DNA from: Periplaneta americana
Taxonomy: Eukaryota; Arthropoda; Insecta; Blattodea; Blattidae
Assembly (NCBI RefSeq): GCF_040183065.1
Contig: NC_091120.1
Coordinates: 188,195,627-188,259,626 of the forward strand
Length of the DNA: 64,000 nucleotides
Direction of reading: 5' to 3'
Shown: in pieces, positions 10,420 to 23,000 of the stretch
Position numbering within the stretch: the first letter of the stretch is position 1
How the letters are laid out: each line of letters begins with the position of its first letter
Notes under the pieces: generated by a model
What the model was told of the DNA's origin: nothing
The model's input: only the letters and a program-made list of their open reading frames with translations
Database searches by the model: none
Program-made: the position numbers and the translations under genes

Positions 10420-12926
10420 CAGCGGTTCCCAAACTTTTTCAGCCACGGAGCCCTTTTTGAAGCAAAAGTTTCTCGTGGAGCCCCAAGAAATGTTTACTTT
10501 TTAGTTTTATCTGTCTACGTTCTATGAAGCATATTTCACACGATACATAAACAGAAGTATGAATATGTATTATATATATAAAGGAAACAATAGTAAAAAA
10601 GTACTGGATATAATTTATTTAAATCTACAAAATGATATTAACAATTAGTTAAGATATTTAATAAATGTTACAATATTACATGTACACCCGAAGTTAATGT
10701 GAAGAATGTGCCTGTTTCTTGCGACAGAGTTTGTCAATGTCCGGTGTCACAGAAGTCAGTTGAAGACGTATATCGTCTTCTGTGTCCAAACAAGTTCGAT
10801 ATTTTGTTTTTGTAGCCGTGTACCTCAAAAAGGTCGTTTCACCGAGGTACACAGTACCAAAAGGCAGTGAGAGAAATTTAGCTTTTGAACTTAACATCAA
10901 GAGATCCTCCCCTAACTTAGCCCAAAATTTGGGAAATGTTTGCTTTTAAATTATGCCTGACAGTGGCTGTTCGAAACCATGTCTATGAGGACCTCATATC
11001 TGAAGCAGTGAGGGCTGCTGGTTTTGACATCACTGGAAATGGATCTACAATCCACTCATATTTCTTTAGAATCGATTCCTGAGTGTCCCTTGGAAAGTAT
11101 GAATTCATATTTTGAAGCAAATTGTCAAGGTGTTCTTTCATTATTGCTATGAATGAGACATTCATTGTTATGTCTTTTTCTTCTATAAAGTTTGAAGTCA
11201 ATTAGAAACATAAGATCCTTATTGTCGACGCTTTCTATGTAGAACGCTATCTTTTTCTTCAGTGCGACAATTTCGTCATCAGCATCGAATATAGTCTTCC
11301 GTTTACCTTGTATGTGTGTGCTGAATTCATTTTTGAAAAAGTCTGCCAAATAACATAATTTGTACAACCATTCCGGATCATTCAAATAATCTGCTCGCAA
11401 ACTGTTCTGGTAATTCAAAAGTGAATAAACTTCCGTTCGAATTTCATGTAATCGGGACAACGCTTTACCGCGCGACAACCATCGTACTTCTGTGTGTACC
11501 GTAATATTACTAACAATGACTTGTATATGCTACCCATATCTTCGCACAGCATTTTAAGTAGTCACACTGCGAAGGTCGTGCCTTAACAAAGTTGATCATT
11601 TTGACGGCGTTGTCTAGTACCTCCTTTAATAAACTGGCATTTTTTCGTTGCGAGGGCGTTGGTAGGTCCTTACCATGGCCTTTGCGCCATTTGTGCACAC
11701 GTCAATGCAATTGTCCCACATTATCGAGTTTTCAATGAAGAAGAAAAATTTTCAGTACCGCTTGTAGAGGATGGCAATGGCTGCAGAACAAAATATTTCA
11801 TGAAAGGACCTAAAAATTCATACCTCACAAACATCATTAACATAGCTAATCTGGCAAAGGCCGTGGATTTGTCAAGTTGTAACGAAAATTTCGTTTAACG
11901 GAAAATCATGATTTTTTTTACGTCTTTTCATATATTCTGGATTCCATTATGCATAGTGTTATTTGATAAGGGCACACTGGAAATCAAGTTTGCAGTTTTC
12001 TCGTTCACCATGCACTTCACTACCTTCACTAATAGTGGTTTCATAAGAGTTTCAGCAAGAGTGAGGTTTACCAGCAAGAGCCTGGTCATGACTAACCAAG
12101 TACGACGTTTTCAGTGTTTTCTCGTTGTTTGTTTTTACACGAGGTAAAATTTCGTCTGAACTGCGTAGAGTTCGTCACTTTTTCTTTCGAAGTAGTCTGC
12201 AGTCTTATTTGTGAATTTTTTAATTGAGAAATGCCATCTAAGCTTGGCAGGGAACATAGAACTATTGGGAAAAACTTTGTTACATATCACACACTGTGGA
12301 CATTCATCAGCAAACTCGCTGAATCCCATGTCCAAATATAAATCACAATATTTTCGTTTGCTACTTTCAATACCTCTACACTAGACATCGTAAACTCTGA
12401 GACAGGATCATGTTCAACTTATTCGCACCATCTTCTTTGAAAGTAAGGTTATAGCTGTTGTTATCTCCCTTTGACTGAGCACTGGTTGATGGCTGAGGAC
12501 TCTTAGGTCTTGGGGAGCCCGTCTTAAGCCACAGTTCCAGTTCAACGAAAGTTTAGCTAACACATCTGCTATCAAATTAACATGCAGTCAATAAATTATA
12601 GATTCCACGTACCACGAATAACAAACGCTGCCTGCCCAGTATATAAAAAATAAAATAAATTTCGAGAATCACAGAGTACTTGGCAAGCAAGAAAGATCGA
12701 GATAGTTCCAGTGACGAGTAGATCTAATATTAATGCTTCCATGCAGCAAGAAGAACGCAAACTACTTTCTCAGAAAGTATTTTTCGCTTGATGGAAGTAG
12801 TTTCCCCCGTTAGAGACTAGATGGAATTAGCAATTTTTGTCATCTTCATTATTTCCGCGGACGGAGCCCCTGAGAATCATTCGCGGAGCCCTAAAGGCTC
12901 CGCGGAGCACACTTTGGGAACCGCTG
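10420..12926 (-). mobile_element. hAT transposon (Buster/ZBED-like) with 8-bp TSD
   Basis: The element starts CAGCGGTTCCCAAACTTTTT and ends with an inverted counterpart (ttgggaaccgctg). It is flanked by a perfect 8-bp target duplication CTCTAAAT (10412-10419 and 12927-12934). 'Cagcggttcccaaac' is the classic end of Charlie/Buster-type hAT elements. The minus strand carries decayed transposase pieces in the right order: a BED zinc finger (12135-12335), a central domain with LKEVLDNAVK and SRGKALSRLHEIR (11125-11698) and the C-terminal dimerisation region with K-T-K-Y-R-T-C-L-D-T-E-D-D-I-R-L (10694-10900). Multiple stops and frameshifts make it non-functional. Confidence 0.9.
10694..12335 (-). 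pseudogene. Decayed hAT transposase (BED finger to dimerisation domain)
   Basis: Five minus-strand fragments together follow the layout of ZBED5/SCAND3-like hAT transposases. The BED finger shows P-Q-C-V-I-C-N-K-V with a later H (Cys-Cys...His ligands partly visible). The middle block reads L-N-D-P-E-W-L-Y-K-L-C-Y-L-A-D-F-F. The last block reads L-S-L-P-F-G-T-V-Y-L-G-E-T-T-F followed by the K-T-K-Y-R motif. Fragments lie in different frames with stops between them. No intact copy exists here. Confidence 0.8.
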
Positions 12927-12949
12927 CTCTAAATCAATGGATCGTCAGA

Positions 12950-13325
12950 AGTATGTTATTGGGAGCGAGAGGTTTCCTTCCACAATCTACCTACCGACTA
13001 CAGCCCATGAAGGGCCTAGACCGACCAGCCGGCTGCTGGCCTCACACCCACATGCCGAAGCAGAGGTGGACGATCGTCCAACCAGAATGGAGGTCTCGTG
13101 TGGTTAGCACGATGATCCCCCCAGCCGTTATAGCTGGTATTCGCAACCGGATTTCGCTACCTATCGTAGCTCCCCAAGTGCATCGCGAAGCTGGGTGGGC
13201 ACCGGTTCCATACACTGGCCGAAATTTCATGAGAAAATTTCTTCCTCCATGAGGACTCGAACCAGCGCGCATTCCGTAATTCGAGTCCTAGGCAAGATGC
13301 CTGAGACCGTGACGCCACGGCGAGG
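12950..13325 (-). repeat. tRNA-derived SINE, minus strand
   Basis: Read on the minus strand, 13325 to 13250 has a tRNA-like head: 'gccgtggcgtcacggtctcagg' and, farther on, a box-B-like GGTTCGAGTCC (13252-13262). The body continues through 'gaaattttctcatgaaatttcgg' to about 12950. The head and first part of the body recur at 44658-44796. Confidence 0.7.
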
Positions 13326-13644
13326 GACACCTACCAACTATTAGTGAAATTACAATTCAAAGTCTTTCAAATACGAGTACAAAACATACTACTACAAATT
13401 CTTAGGGACTTTACATATCATCCAATATCATTTATATTTTCAAGAAATATAATTTTGTCAATATGACATTTTAGCATCAAGCGAATCCCAAATTCAAAAT
13501 TTAGTGCCTAGTATTTTTTAAATTAACGACCTAAAAAACATAATTGTTCTGTATTCAGGATCCTTATGGTCACCTTCACTGGAGGGCTGATGATTTAATC
13601 AAATCCTTTTCTCTTATGAGTTTTCTAATTATGTACATAGTTAA

Positions 13645-13891
13645 TTAACCATTAAATTGGCAAAACTTCATTTCTCACACTAGTTTATTAAACCGTGTTG
13701 GACTGTAAAGAAAACAACTATCGCAATATCCATATTTTATATGTTGTACAATATTATAGTATTGTGAAATTTTGGTTAAATTTAATTTTCCTACCAATGT
13801 TTTTTCTATTGTTTTATTAAAATTATAGTAGGCCTATATAGCCTATTAATCTGTTGTATCCTATTGGCTACATTGTGAATTTAAGAGTTAA
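13645..13891 (-). mobile_element. piggyBac-like MITE (TTAA-CCC ends), copy 1
   Basis: Bounded by TTAA at both ends. The left end reads TTAACCATTAAATTGGCA and the right end 'gaatttaagagttaa'. The interior (for example 'acaactatcgcaatatccatattttatatgttg') is the reverse complement of the element at 52887-53115. A TTAA target and ends beginning with CCC are characteristic of piggyBac-type elements. No coding capacity. Confidence 0.75.
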
Positions 13892-14658
13892 GAAATTGTG
13901 CTGAAATTCCGCGTAGTTAGGCAACAGCGCATCGCCGGCTTACTTATGAATATACACACGATCCCAAATCTAAATAGCAGCATTCTATCCCTTAGTTACT
14001 ATAGTAGGGTTGCCAGAGTTCCTAATGGCAGGAAATAACGATACGTGTTACTATTTTTATTTAATTTGCAAGAAAACCGTCTATATTATTGAAAAACTAC
14101 AAAGTGATAAATCAATCATTTTCAGTTTCTCTAATGATAGGAGTAAAAATCAGAATTGTATAGAGAGTATTTATCGAGTAAAACAGTGTTAATATTTAGG
14201 AGAAAATTATTATTTTTTGTGAGAAAAGTATGTATTTGGGACTAATATGGCATTACAATTTATTGTTGTACTCTAACCAAGGAATAAGCTTTTAAAATCT
14301 GTACGGTTATGTTACTTCCACCCCCTGTAGTGTATAAAATTCAGTCATTCAAGCATTCAAACAAAAGCAACCAAAAAATGCGGCTTCTTTTACGCATGTT
14401 TGAGGATAGGTAAAATAGACATTACTTTGCAAACATAATACTTGAGATGTAATGTGCAAATACAGGAGGAAAATAATAGTGAGTTTTCGCACCCTCTTGG
14501 TCCGATAAACTGTAACGCTATGCTGACGTCAGTAGTGACGTTTTTTGTGACGTATGTTCACGTTCGTAAAACTTCAGAAAGAAACGTAAGGGATCGGTTC
14601 ATGTATTCCTTTAACGTAAGACTCTATTATACGATGTTTACTGCTCCGTTAAAGTACC
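13892..14658. other. No recognised feature
   Basis: AT-rich DNA without clear gene or repeat boundaries. A TGACGTCA palindrome occurs near 14523 but nothing suggests it is used. Confidence 0.35.
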
Positions 14659-15482
14659 TACAGGGACATCATTTTTATTTTTACTTGCATTTTTATTGTA
14701 CCTGCATTTCTGAATGTACTTCACTCTCACCCCTTCACTAATGTCCTTGCTCCCGTCAGACACACAAACTTACGGCCGCTGTTGCATTCGAAGTCTTCAA
14801 GCAGTGAAGTAAACACTGCAGTTTATAGTGTGTTTCATAAATATGATTGCGTTTTCTATAGAAGAAAGAACCTATATTAATAATATCGTACAAAAAAATT
14901 ATATTCAAGAAACGACAAATTCAATTTCAGAGAATATGCTTCAAAATTATTTTAATAATATGCGTACTGAATTGAAGCCTGCATTGTAATGAACGGCAAC
15001 CATTTTCAGCAACTTGTTTAAAAATTCAGATTAGCTTTTTTTGAATTGAGGTGGCTAGAAGCGAAGGAATGCTAGTGACATTTGTAATAACATGAGTTAA
15101 GTGCATCCAGTGTAAACAAAAGTACCGTATCTAACATTTTAGTGGCAAAGGGATATTTTAATCGCATCACACATTAAAATTTAAATAAAAAATTTCACCG
15201 ATTTTACGAAAGCTTAAATATTTAAACCCCATTTTCTCAAAAGTAACTTAAGTGCACTTACAGCCCTTTACTTATGACCCCCCTCAATTTAAATGCACTC
15301 TCTATATTGTATGATAACATCAATAATTTATATGCTAAATAAAGTAAACATTACATAACGAACATAGCCGCCTGAAAAGTTGAGTTTTTGAAAAAAAATG
15401 TTACTACTCTACTGTATTTTGATAAATTCCGTAAAAGTGATGATCAAACTGAAAATCGTAATATCGTATTTCCCTACAACAG
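14659..15482 (+). mobile_element. CAGGGACATCA TIR element, copy B (right end lost)
   Basis: Starts TACAGGGACATCA and is nearly identical to 40843-41662 for over 800 bp, then stops abruptly after 'tttccctacaac'. The right-hand ~160 bp and the right TIR are missing. Confidence 0.8.
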
Positions 15483-15873
15483 CAATGCTAGCAAATTGAG
15501 GGGAGGTTTTGATATGTGTTCTTAAGTGGACACTCAACTATATTTTGGAACTTTTTTCCTATTTGACCAATCTTTTTCAAATTTGAAGAAAAAGTTAAAT
15601 ATATACATGGAAAGTAACATGCAAAATCTCAGCTCACTAGATCCAATACTTTTCAAAATAAAAAATATTTAAATTTTTAATCAATCATTAATTGAAATAT
15701 CACTTTTAATTATCTTTTTTTTTATTTTTTGGCTTTGTGCATTTGACAGTGACTTCTCAATGAATAGGGGAAGAATTCTGCGTATTGATTTAGTTCTGTC
15801 ACGTAAATTAGTGTAGAAATTTAATTTTTCATTTCTATGACACTTTTTCTCCAATTTTTAAGTTGGTGTCCCC

Positions 15874-16774
15874 TTAAGGGGAGAGGACGGTATTTTTTAA
15901 AACTTTTTTTCCTATTTGGTGTAAAATATTAATTTGTTGTATGTAGAGAGCTCATAGCTGTGGCAATTCAACCAAATAAAAATATTTTGAAAAAAAAATA
16001 TTTGGGGGCCCAAATTTGAAAAAAATATACCCAATGCAGGATTGTACTAAAATCAATATATCTAAACCGTTTTTAAAGATAGATTCAAACAATTTTTTGG
16101 AATGCATTTGCAAAAGCATGTTCTACAAACTGTCTGTAACAGAATTTTGATATTAGTCCCTACGTTTGTAAAATAAACAATTAAAATTTAATAACAATTT
16201 TCTGATTTCCTTTCTTGCAAACAAACGGACGTATTTTTTAAATGAAATCAATTAACAAAATTCTGTTACAGAGAAAAGTTTCCTAATAGTCTAAAGAATG
16301 TGTGTTCTAAATTTCATGCATGTATCTTTAATAGTTCAGAAATTATATCCATTTTTGTCTGGCAATGTAGCAAAAAAAAATGAAGTTACTGGAAACCGAT
16401 AAAAGCGGGCGTGTGATTTAAAAATCCATAGCGCAGGAAGTTTAAAAATGACGTCTCAACTTTCGATAAGGGCACAAATACCCACAAAATGTTATGCAAT
16501 GCATTTCACTCATATCAAAGAGTATTAAAAAATTTTTTTTTTTTTTTTTTTTTTTTTTGAAAATTTAATTTACCGGAAACAACAATAAAAGTGAGCGAGC
16601 GATTTAAAAATCCATAACGCAGGAAGTTTAAAAATGGCGACTCAACATCCGATAAGGGCACTAAAACCCACAAAATGTTATGCTATGCATTCCACACATA
16701 TCACAGAGTATTTTAAAGTTTTTTTTTTTTAATTTACTCATTTTTCACCAAAAAATACCATCCCCTGCCCTTAA
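15874..16774 (+). mobile_element. TTAA-bounded TIR element (GGGGAGAGGA family), copy 1
   Basis: Flanked by TTAA at 15874 and 16771. The ends are inverted: TTAAGGGGAGAGGACGGTAT on the left, and ATACCATCCCCTGCCCTTAA on the right. Inside, a ~185-bp segment ('atttaaaaatccata(g/a)cgcaggaagtttaaaaatg') is tandemly duplicated. A reverse-oriented copy lies at 31856-32750. TTAA targets point to a piggyBac-related mobiliser, though the G-starting ends are unusual for that group. The element ends 121 bp before the first choline-transporter exon seen here. Confidence 0.8.
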
Positions 16775-16895
16775 AGAGTTTCCTCCGAAGTTCTCGATAT
16801 TGTGAGCAGTTTTCAAGGCCTCCTTCAACACAGCACCGATGCGCAGTTTTCATGGCCATCACGAAATTTACAGCAAATGTTTTATGCATTCCTAG

Positions 16896-17051
16896 GCCAA
16901 TTGCTCTTCGTGAAGAAGATGCGAGCTGCCCGCTATATTACAATGCTGGATCCTTTCCAGAAGAAGTACGGCAGCCGTGTAGGGGGTCTACTCTTCCTGC
17001 CAGCACTCTTTGGAGACGTGTTCTGGGTCGCTTCTATTCTTAACGCTCTCG
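16896..17051 (+). CDS. SLC5A7 (ChT): Choline transporter exon A
   Basis: Encodes [21 protein letters not shown] through [10 protein letters not shown]. The start is placed after the 'gcattcctag' acceptor because similarity to the family begins at the split Gly codon there; upstream residues in the same frame do not resemble the family. The donor is GTGAGT at 17052, leaving one base of a Gly codon. Start less certain than end. Confidence 0.85.
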
Positions 17052-20000
17052 GTGAGTAATACGCAAACTATGAAATGAGAAGATTACTTATGTTCATAAT
17101 GCGGAGGTTGAAATATTTTTAATTAGATGCAGTCCTTCTGTTTAATTGTGCTGAAGCTATATAGTTTATTCGAAGTAATAAGTTTTTATTTTAATGCGAA
17201 ATTAACATTGGACCAATTCCGAATTCAAGTATAATCAAATTTGAATATAATTTTAATTGTACAAAAATGATTTGATACATTCTTTGAATTCGCTCATGTT
17301 TAATTACAAATTAACCTACTAGACTATCAACTAATAGTACATTTTGCAACGAGCCTATAATGGTAGTAATTAAGACGCGAGTATGTTTGTTTATGAAACG
17401 AGCGCAAGCGAGTTTCATAATTTTCATACGAGCGTCTTAATTACCATTATAGGCAAGTTTCATACGGCTTTTTATACTCAACCACATTCTAACTTGAAAT
17501 TATTCATAAGTATTCATGTTATGTTTATCTAAATGAAGAGCGGAACTGACCTTCTAAATTGTGAGATGTGCGCAGACGCGAAAATATTGATTTTTTCCGA
17601 GGCACGAATGTCATTGACCTCGATATAATCTAGAGAATAACATGAAGATTAGTCTTGATATAACCTGGAAATTGACTTAGAATTGAAAAACGAGATGACA
17701 AATTGAATTTATTTGAATATTATTTACAATTAACGCTAATTATTATAGTAACAGAACATAGCCTTCTGCTACATTATTGGATTTCCAGCCTCCGTGACGT
17801 TTTGCTAATTGTCTTTCGATTGCATATCCGAGAATAATCGATACTTGCGGTTTTATAATGGTACAATGGTGATTTCTCATTGGCTGAACAACTGAATTAT
17901 AATGAATAGGTGTACTTTAATGAGGTGCATTAAAGGGCTACTACCAGGTGTATAATTACTTCATTTCGGCATGGTCGAGCATAAATTTAATTTATATTTC
18001 GGTTTATCTTCAAATTAACATTTATTTCATTTTTATTAATTTGATAGAATTTAATACGCTGTAATCATTTTATTTGCGACTTAATCAAATACATCTTAAC
18101 TTAACTTTATTTTAATTTGAATTCAAGTTCCCATCACCGTGATTCAAACTTCATTTGCAATTAATTCCAATATATTTTCAGAATTTTAACTTTAATATCA
18201 ACTCAGTGTTAGTTAATTTTATTATCAGTAAAAATTCAGTTTATTTTAATATTAATTTAGTTCAGTTGAATTCAGTGTAGTTCGGTTTCAGTTGAATTCA
18301 TTGTTAATTTAGTTTCGTTAAATTTAGATACAAAACCATTTATTGTAGAAGATAATTTACAATAATGGAGCTACTCGCTTTTATGCAAATTGCCTTAAGA
18401 CACAGCCTAATGAATCAATTTTTACAGACATTATTTCAAATAATTTTACACAATGATTAATTTAACATAAGGAATTTATTAATTTGTATATTTATAATGA
18501 TGTTAATGTATTGTAGCGAAAGAATCTTGAATGATTCCTACATGGATTTTAAATCACTATTAACAATGCCACATTCATTGCAAAATTGTTTGACTTATCT
18601 ACAAATGATTCCTCGAGCGCCAAATATAAGACCTCGAACAGTGACATTTCTATCTCTGAAGGGCTGACTGTATTTTTCTTACAGAAAATGAATACAACTA
18701 TCATAAATTACTTTTTTTCCACAGTTAACATCTTTAGCTTGTTCTTTATTATTGATCTCATAGCGGATTTAGTTTCTTAAATTTAATTCTAACTCATTTT
18801 CAATTGAATTTAATGCTAATTCAACTTCATTAGTATGTTAATTTAGTTTCAGTTAAATTTAGTGTCAATTTACTTTCAGTTGGATTTGATGTTAATTAAT
18901 TTCGTTTGAATTCAGTGGCAATTCATTTTCATTTGAATTTAATCTTATTTCATTTTCAATTAAATTGATGCTAATTTAATGTCATTTTAATTATAGTTGA
19001 ATTTTATGTAATTTCAGTTTTAAGTTACATTTAATGTTGCTACAGCTTCAGTTGAATTTAATGTGAATTCATTTTCAGTTGAATTACGTGTTAAATTTAA
19101 GTTGAATATATCATTCACTTTTAAGTTGAATTTAACGTTAATTCGGTTTAAGTCGCTTTTGATATTAATATAGTTTGAGTTAAATTTAATGTAAATTCAG
19201 TTTCAGTCGATTTTAATTATTTCAATTAATTCTAGTTGAAATTAATGTCAATTGAATTTCAGTCGTTTTCTAATCTCATATACATTAAATTTAATTTAAA
19301 CTCGATTATAATATAATTTCTGTTGAATTGAATTTAATGCCAATTCGGTTTTAGTCGATTCCTAATATCACTTCAATTTTAGTTCAATGTACTCGTAATG
19401 TCAATTTACTTTCATTTGATTTTAATATACTTAATTCCAGTTCCAATTAAATTTAATATCAATAATTCAAGTTCGGTAGATTTCTGATATCTCTTCACAT
19501 TCAGTTAAATTTAATGCTAATTTAGATTCACTTTATTTTTTAATAGTAATAACTTTATTGGTAGGAAAACAAACAAAGAGAATCAAGACATATGTAATAT
19601 TACATTATGGTTTAGTTAATTTTAACATAATTTCAGTTTATCAGTTAAATTTAATAGAATTTCAATTGTAAATTAAATGTTATAGCATTTTGTCTATTAA
19701 ATGTAATACTAATTCAATTCTTAGCTAAATGTAATCTCAATTCAATTATCAGTTATATTTTAATGTCATTTTTAATTTTGAGTTAAGTTTAATGTAATAT
19801 CAATTCTTACCTAAATACGAAATTTATTCAATTATCAGTTCATTTCAATGTCCATTCAATTCTTACTTACACTTAATGCCAATTGAATTTTATTTAAATT
19901 ATATGTCAATTGAACTCTCAATTAAACTTAATGTCAATACAATTCTCAGTAAAATTTGAAGTCAATTCCATTTTCACCTGAATTTAATGTCAGTTTATTT

Positions 20001-23000
20001 CTCAGCTAATTTTGATAATATGTCAATTCTCGGTTAAAATTAATGTCCGTTCTCTTTTAATTTACATTTAATAGCAGTTCGATTTCCATTTGTATTTAAT
20101 ACCAAGTCAATTTTCAGTTAATTTAACGCCATTCAGCGCTTAGTTGAATTTCAATTTCAAATCAGTTATGCGTTGAATTTTAATGTCAATTAATTTTTCA
20201 GTTGTCTTTAATTTCTGTTCAGTTTTTCGTTCAATTTAACTTGTTCTTATGTTTAATTTAAGTTAATTAAACTTAAGTTCAATTTAATTTAAGTTTAATT
20301 TCGTTTTAAATCAATTCCAATTCAATTTAATATCAATTAAATTTAATTTTAATTTACTTTCAATTTAATTTCATACAAATTAATTTAAGTTTCATTTTAT
20401 TCAATTTGCAGGATCGTCTCTGGTTGTGATTCTCGAAATCGACGAGATAATCTCTGTGTCAGTTAGCGCTCTGTTTGCAGCCTCATACACGCTGGTAGGG
20501 GGCTTTTACAGCATTTCATATACTGACGTGTTGCAGCTCTTCTTAATAGTAATTGGTCTTGTAAGTACATTACTTACTTACTTACTTCTTACTTATTTAC
20601 AAATGGCTTTTAAAGAATCCGAAGGTTCATTCCCACCCTCACATAAGCCCGCCATCGGTCCCTATCCTGTGCAAGATTAATCCAGTCTCTATCATCATAT
20701 ACCACCTCCCTCAAATCCATTTTAATATTATCCTCCCATCTACGTCTCTACCTCCCTAAAGGTCTTTTTCCCTCCGGTCTCCCAACTAACACTCCATGTG
20801 CATTTCTGGATTCGCCCATACGTGCTACATTCCCTGCCCACCTCAAACGTCTGGATTTAATGTTCCTAATTATGTCAGGTGAAGGATACAATGCGTGCAG
20901 TTCTGCGTTGTGTAACTTTCTCCATTCTCCTGTAACTTCATCCCGCTTAGCCCCAAATATTTTCCTAAGCACCTTATTCTCAAACACCCTTAACCTATGT
21001 TCCTCTCTAAAAGTGAGAGTCCAAGTTTCACAACCATACAGAACAACCGGTAATATAACTGTTTTATAAATTCTAACTTTCAGACTTTTTGACAGAAGAC
21101 TAGATGACAAAAGCTTCTCAACCGAATAATAACACGCATTTCCCATATTTATTCTGCGTTTAATTTCCTCCCGAGTGTCATTTAGATTTGTTACTGTTGC
21201 TCCAAGATATTTGAATTTTTCCACCTCTTCGAAGGATAAATCTCCAATTTTTATATTTCCATTTCGTACAATATTCTGGTCACGAGACATAATCATATAC
21301 TTAGTCTTTTCGGGATTTACTTCCAACCCTATCGCTCTACTTGCTTCAACAAGAATTTCCGCTTTTTCCCTAATTATTTGTGGATTTTGTCCTAACATAT
21401 TCACGTCATCCGCATAGACAAGAAGCTGATGTAACCCGTTCAATTTCAAACCCTCTGTGTTATCCTGAACTTTCCTAATGGCATATTCTAAAGCGAAGTT
21501 AAAAAGTAAAGGTGATAGTGCATCTCCCTGCTTTAGCCCGCAGTGAATTGGAAAAACATCAGATAGAAACTGACCTATACGGACTCTGCTGTATGTTTCA
21601 CTGAGACACATTTTAATTAATCGAATTAGTTTCTTGGGAATACCAAATTCAATAAGAATATCATATAATACTTCCCTCTTAACCGAGTCATATGCCTTTT
21701 TGAAATCTATCTTGTAAGTACATTAGTTATTTATAAAGGAAGAAAGAAAATGTAGGTTATAAAGTATTGTTCATAATATGTCCTCACGTTTGTTTTTTCG
21801 AATAAATTGACATTTTAAATATATTATTTTTCTATTCAATGATACAGCTTATTCTCAATTTTCAAAATCTTGAAAAAATAGTTTCTTTGCAAACAATTTG
21901 CTTGTGATACACTTTCTGTGAAATGTTATTTCTGCACTTATCAATAAGAGTACGAAGAAAAGAAATTATCGTAGATTTCATACTACAAATCCACGTAAAT
22001 TAATTAGTAGCATAGCCAGAGATACTGAATTAAAATCTGGGAGTCATTTACAGACGACATTCTGCAATTACGTGTGTTAATTCCACCATTAAGAAGTGTT
22101 CTTCATCTGTCCAAAAAACTTCTTTGTCCAGCCAATGATTTTAAAGTTTAATATCTCCTAGCATAAATCATAACTCTTTTGCTTGTCACTTTCTTTGAAT
22201 GCGACCACTGGTTTTAGTTTATATGGGTACAGACTAAGATGTTCCTTGGAAATTTCCAAACTATGCTGTAACTCATTTGAAAACGCCTGAACACATGACT
22301 AATTAATATCACTAATTTCAGAACAATTAATTTATTTCATTACTTTTCTGAACACTTCAGCAGCAATGTCATCATTAAATACTATTAGCCTTCCAGATTT
22401 CTTCTTACTAGCAACAGAATCAGTTTCCTCAAACCTTCTAATTAAATCCCAGTAATTATGAATTGAACATGGAGTTTCTCTTAAATTGAGTCATGTAAAT
22501 TTTCTCAGACGTTGACAAAGACGCTATTGCTTTCATAGCAGCATTGGACCAGCTATGTCCTAACAAAATAATAGAATCATGGTCTCAAACTTCAAAATAC
22601 TTGCAGAAGTACTAACAAAATCATTGCAGCTTCGATGTTATTCTCCTATGCCATATACGGGACTGATGTGTGATTTGCGTTGCGTTATTTCACGATTAAA
22701 TGAAAGTGAGAGATGAATAACTTTACAAAAATATACACGTGACGCATATTAAGTAAGCCCTATTAATCATTCCGTAAGATACACATTTTTATTACTTACT
22801 TACTTACAATTTTTTTATATCTATGTCCCTGTTAATTTTCATTTGTTTTTATTTACATAAACGAGGAGCACAATGAGGCCAACACAAAACATTATCTTCG
22901 TATACAATCCACTTTATATTCACAATGGTTTGGAGTGATTTATTAAAGAATATATTCAAAACTAATTTAGAAACGTGTTAAACGAATTATTCTCGCACAA

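Noticed and set aside
11659..12147. Plus-strand ORFs of ~79 residues
   Set aside because: Antisense to the hAT transposase remnant.
13042..13252. Overlapping ORFs on both strands with balanced codon use
   Set aside because: They lie within a tRNA-derived SINE and share its palindromic parts; no domain.
14523..14530. TGACGTCA palindrome as a CREB site
   Set aside because: An 8-mer with no promoter or gene context.
16802..16895. In-frame upstream extension of choline-transporter exon A
   Set aside because: Residues before the Gly at the acceptor do not resemble the family; a plausible acceptor ends at 16895.
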